A program made the translations under genes and the position numbers. DNA of 64,000 bases. Source: Actinacidiphila bryophytorum. Its GTDB lineage: Bacteria; Actinomycetota; Actinomycetes; Streptomycetales; Streptomycetaceae. Under the pieces are notes generated by a model. It made no database searches. It saw only the letters and a program-made list of their open reading frames with translations, and was not told the DNA's origin. How positions within the stretch are numbered: position 1 is the first letter of the stretch; every line of letters starts with the position of its first letter. Location of the stretch: contig NZ_JAFFIX010000008.1 of NCBI RefSeq assembly GCF_016916835.1, forward strand, positions 1 to 64,000, in the 5' to 3' direction. Shown in pieces: positions 59,510 through 64,000 of the stretch.

Positions 59510-60258
59510 CGGCGGCCCCCTGCGTCCTGTGCGGGTTCGTCGATCTCGACGGCCTGGTCGAGGAACTGCGCGACGAGCACGATCACCCCGGAGGCGACCT
59601 CCACGCCCACGGCGGCGTTGACCAGCGGCACCAGGCCGCCGGAGGCCAGCTGGTTGAAGGTGCCCAGCGGCAGTACGTTCTCCAGGAAGGCGCCGCCCGC
59701 GATCAGCCCGGCGAAGCCGAGCAGGGTGAAGGCCCCGGCGCCGACCGCGTCGAGCGCGGCGAACACCGCGAGCGGGCGGACCCGGCGCAGCACCCGGTAG
59801 TCGGCGGCGACGTACGCCAGGTGCAGCCCGGTCGCGAGCATCACCCCGCCCTGGAAGCCGCCGCCCGGGCTGAGCTGCCCGTGGGCCACGACGTAACCGC
59901 CCACCAGGACGGTGACCGGCAGCAGTCCCGCGCCGAGCAGCAGCGTGGACGGCAAAACGGGGCGCGGTGCGGGTTCCGCCCGGTCCTCGTCGCGCGCCCG
60001 GCGCAGCAGGACGACGGCGCCGAGCACCGCGCCGAAGAGGATGGACTCCTCGCCGAGGGTGTCCAGGGCGCGCTGGTCGAAGTTGACCGACGAGACGGCG
60101 TTGGCGGTGTGCTGCCGTACGGCCGCCGCGACCGCCCGGGCCCCGTAGGGGTGGTCCGCGGTGCCGAAGTGCGGCAACTGGGTGCAGGTGAGGGCGAAGA
60201 AGACCGCGAAGACGGCGGCGGCCAGCAGGAAGACGGTGCCGCGCACACGGCGGCTCAC
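59506..60258 (-). CDS. mrpB: MrpB-type subunit with fused N-terminal MbhE-like segment
   Basis: A 250-residue membrane protein. The C-terminal part (about 95-225; PVTVLVGGYVVAHGQLSPGGGFQGGVMLATGLHLAYVAAD) is the MnhB domain. The first 90 residues (RGTVFLLAAAVFAVFF, then NAVSSVNFDQRALDTLGEESILFGAVLGAVVLLRR) match the segment found at the extreme C terminus of large MrpA subunits, or as separate MbhE in membrane-bound hydrogenases; FDTLGE-type residues are its signature. GTG 60258 overlaps the preceding gene by GTGA. Confidence 0.85.
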   Translation of the reverse strand: MSRRVRGTVFLLAAAVFAVFFALTCTQLPHFGTADHPYGARAVAAAVRQHTANAVSSVNFDQRALDTLGEESILFGAVLGAVVLLRRARDEDRAEPAPRPVLPSTLLLGAGLLPVTVLVGGYVVAHGQLSPGGGFQGGVMLATGLHLAYVAADYRVLRRVRPLAVFAALDAVGAGAFTLLGFAGLIAGGAFLENVLPLGTFNQLASGGLVPLVNAAVGVEVASGVIVLVAQFLDQAVEIDEPAQDAGGRR

Positions 60259-60560
60259 CGCCCGGGCTCCCGGTCGTCCCCTCGGTCCGCCCCCGGCCCG
60301 CCGCGCGGGCGGCGGCGGACCTTGCGGACCGTCAGCAGGACCAGCAGCGGGGTGATCGCGCTGCCGACCGCGAGCTGCGACAGCGCCACGTCGGGCGCCT
60401 GCACCAGCAGGAACAGCAGCGCGAGGCACACGCCCAGCACCGAGAGCACCACCGACTGGCGCACCGGGTCGCGGGTCAGGGCGGCGGCGGTCGCCGCCGC
60501 GACCACCAGGACGAGGGCGACGGCGACCAGGAAGTCGGCGGCTGCGGGTGCGGTGTTCAT
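60255..60560 (-). CDS. DUF4040 (MbhD / MrpA C-terminal-like) membrane subunit
   Basis: A 101-residue three-helix protein. LTRDPVRQSVVLSVLGVCLALLFLLVQAPDVALSQLAVGSAITPLLVLLTVRKV is the DUF4040 domain normally found near the C terminus of MrpA, with the conserved PDVAL(S/T)(Q/E) motif in the second helix. Here it stands alone, as MbhD does in archaeal membrane-bound hydrogenases. ATG 60560 overlaps mrpG by ATGA. Confidence 0.85.
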   Translation of the reverse strand: MNTAPAAADFLVAVALVLVVAAATAAALTRDPVRQSVVLSVLGVCLALLFLLVQAPDVALSQLAVGSAITPLLVLLTVRKVRRRPRGGPGADRGDDREPGR

Positions 60561-60892
60561 GCCGGCGGCTCACCGGCCCTCGTGCCCGTGCCCTGCGCCG
60601 GTGCGTCCTGCTCTCCGGTGCGGATCATCGTGCGGCCGATGACGACGGTCAGGACGGGACCTGACACCGCGGTGAGCGCGCCGACGACCAGCAGCTTGAC
60701 GGCCGCGCGGCCCGCGCCCGCGTCCACCGCCAGGCCGAGGCACACCAGCGGGACGCCGAGGCCCGTCGCCGGGGCGAGGGCGTGCAGCCGGCCGTAGGCC
60801 GTGGGGAGCACGGCGAGCGCGGCGGCGGACAGCAGCAGCGCGGCGGCGCCGCACCACAGCAGCACCAGGGCGAGGACGTGGCCCGCGCTCAT
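60557..60892 (-). CDS. mrpG: Mrp-type antiporter subunit G
   Basis: A 111-residue protein with three spans. VLPTAYGRLHALAPATGLGVPLVCLGLAV is the PhaG/MnhG signature (family pattern DxYxRLHA..). ATG 60892 overlaps the mrpF stop by 4 nt. MrpG is a small structural subunit of the cation/proton antiporter membrane arm. Confidence 0.9.
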   Translation of the reverse strand: MSAGHVLALVLLWCGAAALLLSAAALAVLPTAYGRLHALAPATGLGVPLVCLGLAVDAGAGRAAVKLLVVGALTAVSGPVLTVVIGRTMIRTGEQDAPAQGTGTRAGEPPA

Positions 60893-61164
60893 CGCGCCTC
60901 CTCCTCGCGGTTGCCGCCGCCGGCCAGGCAGCGGGCGTAGACCAGCGTCGAGGTCGGTGCCAGCACCGCCGCCACGAGGGCGACGTCGACGTACGAGGAC
61001 CGGTGCAGGCCGCGGGCGGCGAGCAGCAGGACCGCGACCGCCATGGTCGCGGCCAGCGAGGTGGCCGCGAGCCGCTGCGCGGGTTCGCCGCGGCAGGCCC
61101 GCCATACGCACGGGACGACGCCCGCGGGCAGCAGGACGCAGGCGGCGAGCAGCCAGGCGTTCAC
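60889..61164 (-). CDS. mrpF: Mrp-type antiporter subunit F
   Basis: A 91-residue three-helix protein. VNAWLLAACVLLPAGVVPCVWRACRGEPAQRLAATSLAATMAVAVLLLAA and SYVDVALVAAVLAPTSTLVYARCL fit MrpF/PhaF, including the conserved Asp in the last helix. GTG 61164 overlaps mrpE by GTGA; in-frame codons upstream are shadow sequence of mrpE. Confidence 0.85.
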   Translation of the reverse strand: MNAWLLAACVLLPAGVVPCVWRACRGEPAQRLAATSLAATMAVAVLLLAARGLHRSSYVDVALVAAVLAPTSTLVYARCLAGGGNREEEAR

Positions 61165-61673
61165 GGCAACCGCCCTACGCCGAGGGCGCGTTCGACGGCG
61201 GAGGGTTTCGCGCCGAGCAGGTGGACGCGCAGCTCCCGCTCCCCGTCCGGCGCCTCGTCCGCGATGTCGACGACGCACGCGCCCGGCGTCGCGGACAGAA
61301 GTACGGCCGCGAGCCCGGTGTCGGCACCCGCGGGGAGGCGTACGGCGACGGGCGCGTCGGCCGCGGCGGCGCGGTGGCGGGAGCCGCGTACCGCCCGGCC
61401 GACGGCCATGGCCAGCTCGGCCGTGTCCTGCAGCAGGGTCGCGGGCAGTGCCGCCAACGCGGCGGCGGTGCGCCGGTCCGCGTGGACCGAAGGGTGTTCC
61501 GCTCGCCGGACGGCGTCCGCCGCGAAGCCGCCGAGTACGGCGAGGCCGCCGCCGACGGCCCACTCCAGCGGGCTGACCGCGGAGATCAGGACGACGTATA
61601 GGGCCACCAGCAGGACCGTCCAGGCCGCAACCGTCGCCGCCGAGGCGGCGGTGCCGTGCGCGCTGTGCGCCAT
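61161..61673 (-). CDS. mrpE: Mrp-type antiporter subunit E, first gene of the operon
   Basis: A 170-residue protein with two to three N-terminal spans (AATVAAWTVLLVALYVVLIS and EWAVGGGLAVLGGFAAD) and a soluble C-terminal ferredoxin-like domain ending LRVHLLGA. It matches MrpE/MnhE in plan and position, though sequence similarity is lower than for the other subunits. ATG 61673 heads the seven-gene leftward operon, with the promoter expected in 61674-61740. Confidence 0.8.
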   Translation of the reverse strand: MAHSAHGTAASAATVAAWTVLLVALYVVLISAVSPLEWAVGGGLAVLGGFAADAVRRAEHPSVHADRRTAAALAALPATLLQDTAELAMAVGRAVRGSRHRAAAADAPVAVRLPAGADTGLAAVLLSATPGACVVDIADEAPDGERELRVHLLGAKPSAVERALGVGRLP

Positions 61674-62069
61674 CGCGGTCGCCTCCGTCCTGGTCGTACG
61701 GTCCGCCGGCGTGGAGGACACGCCTGGCGGCCCACTCCTATGCCATGCGCACCGTCTGTCCCGGCTGCCGCGCCGAAAACCCGATCCGCTCCCGCACGTC
61801 CGGCGTACCCGCCCCCCGCCGTGCCCGTCCTGCGGCGCGCGTGCGCGCACCGCGGCTGCCGCCGCGCCCCGGAACGAACCCTCACAACCTCCCGGCACCC
61901 GGAAGCCAGAGGTCACACCCACCCGGCGCCCCGGAACGAACCCTCACAACCTCCCGGCACCCGGAAGCCAGAGGTCACACCCTCCCGGCGTCCGGGGACG
62001 AACCGCCGCATCCTCCCGGCACCCTGAGGCCGGGTGTTCCGGCCTTCCGCGGCGCCCGGGGTCCGGGCG
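61674..62069. other. 396-bp intergenic region upstream of the Mrp operon
   Basis: It holds the probable mrp promoter near its left end. A rightward frame from ATG 61745 begins like a zinc-ribbon peptide (MRTVCPGCRAENPIRSR), with a second Cys pair (CPSCGA) in another frame about 80 nt on; this may be a frameshifted remnant but support is weak. The right half is a 62-bp tandem repeat (61864 onward). The frame through the repeat changes from copy to copy because 62 is not a multiple of three, so it is not coding. Confidence 0.5.
61864..62037. repeat. 62-bp tandem minisatellite (two near-perfect copies plus one degenerate)
   Basis: Copy 1 (61864-61925) and copy 2 (61926-61987) differ at one position (A versus T near the end). 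Both begin GCGCCCCGGAACGAACCCTC. A third copy from 61988 (GCGTCCGGGGACGAACC) keeps about 50 bp in diverged form and stops just before the transporter gene end at 62070. Confidence 0.92.
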
Positions 62070-63164
62070 TCACCCGTCCCCGGGGTGGTCCTGGGGCGGG
62101 CCGCCCCGGTCGGCCGCTTCCTCTGCCGCCACCGCCCGGTCGACCGCCTGGCGGCGTTCGCGGGCGCGGGTGCGTTCGGCGCTGTCGGCGTCGATGATGT
62201 CGAGGAAGATCTCGGTGAAGGCCGGGCACCTGCGGTGCAGTTCGTCCTTGATGCGCACGCTGACCTCCTCGACCTGTTCGCTGTCGATGCCCTCGTGCAG
62301 GTCCACGCGTGCCGCGAGCAGCGCGGTGTCCACGCCCAGCCGCATGGTCATCAGCGTGGTGACGGTGTCGATCTCCGGCTGTTCGGCGAGGATGCGGTAC
62401 GCGTCCTGCTGCTGGCGCGGATCGGCGGCCTGGCCGACCAGCAGGTCGCGGGCGGCACGCCCGAGCCCGTAGGCGACGAGGACGAGCAGGACGGCGATGG
62501 CGAAGGCCGCAGCGGCCTCCCAGCGCTGCGAGCCGGTGACCTGGTGCAGCAGCACTCCCCCGGCGGCCAGCAGCACACCGAGTACGGCGGTGGCGTCCTC
62601 GGCGAAGACCGTGCGAACGGTCGGGTCCTTGCTCGCGGCGACCTCGCGCGCCAGGGAGCGCCCGTGCTGCCGCGCCCGGCCGTGCAGCTGCGCGGCGGCG
62701 CGCAGCAGGGAGGTGCCCTCGGCGGCGAGCGCCACGCCCAGGACGGCATAGGTGGCCACGAAGCCGGCCGTCGACTGCTTCTCCGGCGTCACCCACGCGT
62801 GGACGCCCTGGTAGAAGGAGAAGCAGCCGCCGGTGACGAAGATGCCGACCGCGGCGAGCAGCGCCCAGAAGAAGCGCTCCTTGCCGTAGCCGAAGGGGTG
62901 GAGCGCGTCGGGGCGGCGCCGGCTGCGGCGGACCGAGGCGAGCAGGAAGACCTCGTTGAGGGTGTCGGCCACGGAGTGCGCGGCCTCGGCGAGCAGCGCG
63001 GGGGAAGCCGTCAGCACACCGGTGACGGCCTTGGCGACGGTGATGACGACGTTGGCGAGCAGGGCTACAAGGACGGTGCCGGTGGTCCGGCCGTCGTCCT
63101 TGTCCCGCTCGGCGCCGCGCGCCTGCGGCTGCGGGCCCCTGTCGCCGTCGCCGCCGGAGGTCAC
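62070..63164 (-). CDS. Cation diffusion facilitator family transporter
   Basis: A 364-residue CDF exporter for divalent metals. Helices I-II carry ALLAEAAHSVADTLNEVFLLASV with the His and Asp of the transport site, followed by the long conserved FGYGKERFFWALLAAVGIFVTGGCFSFYQGV. The cytoplasmic C-terminal domain (PEIDTVTTLMTMRLGVDTALLAARVDL) is ferredoxin-like, and the protein ends in a charged tail. GTG 63164 overlaps the STAS gene stop by GTGA. Metal specificity (zinc, iron or manganese) cannot be assigned. Confidence 0.9.
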   Translation of the reverse strand: MTSGGDGDRGPQPQARGAERDKDDGRTTGTVLVALLANVVITVAKAVTGVLTASPALLAEAAHSVADTLNEVFLLASVRRSRRRPDALHPFGYGKERFFWALLAAVGIFVTGGCFSFYQGVHAWVTPEKQSTAGFVATYAVLGVALAAEGTSLLRAAAQLHGRARQHGRSLAREVAASKDPTVRTVFAEDATAVLGVLLAAGGVLLHQVTGSQRWEAAAAFAIAVLLVLVAYGLGRAARDLLVGQAADPRQQQDAYRILAEQPEIDTVTTLMTMRLGVDTALLAARVDLHEGIDSEQVEEVSVRIKDELHRRCPAFTEIFLDIIDADSAERTRARERRQAVDRAVAAEEAADRGGPPQDHPGDG

Positions 63165-63610
63165 GGGCGGCGCGGCGCCTTTGCTGCCGCCAGGTGGGCG
63201 GGGACCACGGCTTCCGGGAAGACCTCGTCGCAGTGGGTGAGGGCCAGCAGTCGGGAGACCGCCGGCGAGACGGCCAGGACGGTCAGCTCGGCGCCGGTGG
63301 CGCGGGCCTTGGCGCGGGCGCGCAGCAGCACGTTCAGGCCGGCGCAGTCGAAGAAGCCCGTTCCCGTCAGGTCGACGTCCACACCGGCCGGGGTCGACTC
63401 CAGGCAGTCGGCGAGCACCCGCAGGAGGGTGTCGGCGGTGTCGAGGTCGACCTCGCCGTGGACCGCGATCCGGGTGCGGCCGAAGGCTTCGGTCATCCGG
63501 AGGGTGAGCCCGGATCGGAGGTGCCTGACCACCCGTGTTGCAGAGGCGGCCGGCAGCGCGGGCTCGCCGCGGTACGTGCCGTCGTACGACTGGTGGGCTG
63601 CACCTGCCAT
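63161..63610 (-). CDS. STAS-domain protein (anti-anti-sigma-factor-like) with an atypical phosphorylation site
   Basis: A 149-residue protein. Residues 35-145 form a STAS domain: GRTRIAVHGEVDLDTADTLLRVL, VDVDLTGTGFFDCAGLNVLLRARAKA, then TVLAVSPAVSRLLALTHCDEVF. At the SpoIIAA phosphorylation position (D-S-S-G) it has D-C-A-G, so the usual Ser is Ala. It would either be constitutively active or controlled another way. ATG 63610. It is unusually coupled by a GTGA overlap to a metal exporter. Confidence 0.85.
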   Translation of the reverse strand: MAGAAHQSYDGTYRGEPALPAASATRVVRHLRSGLTLRMTEAFGRTRIAVHGEVDLDTADTLLRVLADCLESTPAGVDVDLTGTGFFDCAGLNVLLRARAKARATGAELTVLAVSPAVSRLLALTHCDEVFPEAVVPAHLAAAKAPRRP

Positions 63611-63777
63611 GGGTCGCGACCTCCCGGGTCTGAGGGTGTCCGTCTCGGTGGCGGTTCGGTTGTCGTGCGCTTCGGCCGGGTGGCCGTCGCAGGGCGATCA
63701 CGACCGCGTACCGGCGACACCAGCCTGCGATGCGGACGCGACCCCCGTCAAGCGATACGCGAAATATAATTCGTGCT

Positions 63778-63807
63778 TTGATTGACCGGAATCCGCCGTC
63801 GTAGGAT
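63778..63807 (+). promoter_or_regulatory. Possible promoter of the right-edge regulator, giving a leaderless transcript
   Basis: TTGATT (63778-63783) and TAGGAT (63802-63807) are 18 nt apart. Transcription would start 7-8 nt past the -10, at or next to the A of the ATG at 63815. A perfect TATAAT also occurs at 63765-63770 inside CGAA-N6-TTCG, without a matching -35 on this strand. Confidence 0.4.
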
Positions 63808-63814
63808 GTCCTGC

Positions 63815-64000
63815 ATGGATGATGCCGCCCACCCTCGAACCGGATGGACCTTCCTCACGAACCATGCCCGCGTCCTGGCCGCCATCGCCCGCAACCCCGC
63901 GATCCGGGTGCGGGACATCGCCGGGCGGTGCCTGCTGACCGAGCGCGCCGTCCAGAAGATCATCGCGGACCTGGAGTCCGACGGCTACCTCAGCCACACC
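63815..64000 (+). CDS. Winged helix-turn-helix transcriptional regulator (3' end outside window)
   Basis: The first 62 residues are visible. WTFLTNHARVLAAIARNPAI then RVRDIAGRCLLTERAVQKIIADLESDGYLSH is a MarR/ArsR-like winged helix with the recognition helix around TERAVQKIIADLE. No N-terminal extension. The gene is divergent from the STAS/CDF operon across 204 nt and could regulate it. The frame is open at the right edge. Confidence 0.8.
   Translation, partial: MDDAAHPRTGWTFLTNHARVLAAIARNPAIRVRDIAGRCLLTERAVQKIIADLESDGYLSHT

Noticed and set aside
57110-59800. A rightward frame of 896 codons antisense to the Mrp operon
   Set aside because: No motif; Gly/Gln/Arg-rich composition and complete overlap with mrpD and mrpC.
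61864-62037. The 62-bp repeats as a CRISPR array
   Set aside because: The copies are directly abutting with no unique spacers, there are fewer than three good copies, and no cas gene is present.
61745-62197. A 150-codon zinc-ribbon protein
   Set aside because: Only the first 20 residues look like a zinc ribbon. The rest is Pro/Arg-rich, changes through the 62-bp repeat and runs antisense into the CDF gene. At most a remnant.
1-64000. tRNA, rRNA, insertion sequence or prophage genes
   Set aside because: I looked for cloverleaf-type arms, DDE or serine recombinase motifs and phage structural motifs and found none; small or divergent RNAs cannot be excluded without a covariance-model search.

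Overview
The window is very GC-rich, about three quarters G+C by eye. Genes are packed head-to-tail with many ATGA/GTGA overlaps and frequent GTG or TTG starts. It carries actinomycete-specific families: a gvpOAFGYZJLSK-type gas-vesicle cluster, a separately encoded LigD phosphoesterase and polymerase, an LPFR-type microprotein, an F420-dependent LLM oxidoreductase and Tat-type secreted oxidases. This points to a chromosomal segment of a Streptomyces or close relative (Streptomycetaceae). I see no rRNA, tRNA, CRISPR array, intact transposase or phage genes.

Layout. 1-551 is the end of a secreted protein with a fascin-like beta-trefoil. 722-6120 holds a DHA2 drug exporter and a four-gene OpuC/ProU-type osmoprotectant importer. 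6179-14266 is a carbohydrate locus: GH35 beta-galactosidase, LacI regulator, sugar-binding lipoprotein, two permeases, and a divergent secreted GH43-CBM13 enzyme resembling exo-beta-1,3-galactanases. Four sites fitting GKTTRCGYAAMC lie in front of its three transcription units, so it looks like one LacI regulon for galactan or arabinogalactan use. 14304-18200 has gene remnants, two GNAT acetyltransferases and a multicopper oxidase. 18201-23676 has the LigD-type NHEJ pair, a YbdK-type ligase, an Orn/Lys/Arg decarboxylase-like protein and an SDR. 23680-25623 is a decayed stretch. 25699-32607 has a Tat-exported cholesterol-oxidase-like flavoprotein, a Sua5/YciO protein, a SpoIIE-type phosphatase, a frameshifted GNAT, an SDR and a PfpI protein. 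32619-37803 is the ten-gene gas-vesicle cluster. 38468-48720 is metabolic and redox: a wrecked molybdopterin oxidoreductase, a DUF2231-Rieske fusion, microproteins, a Zn alcohol dehydrogenase, a HAD phosphatase, a GH15 glucanohydrolase, an HDO/CDGSH/methyltransferase operon and an LLM oxidoreductase. 48885-54933 is an operon of a giant FAD/Fe-S dehydrogenase, a TPP enzyme and an enolase-superfamily dehydratase. 57287-61673 is a seven-gene Mrp-like antiporter operon without a full-length MrpA. 62070-63610 is a cation-diffusion-facilitator exporter overlapping a STAS protein, and the window ends inside a winged-helix regulator.

A recurring theme is decay. At least seven genes are truncated, internally deleted or frameshifted. 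Two sites (about 14450 and 55023) look like deletion scars in which the ends of two neighbouring, oppositely oriented genes were joined. Strong GC-rich hairpins, with perfect stems of 11 to 19 bp, mark most convergent gene ends.
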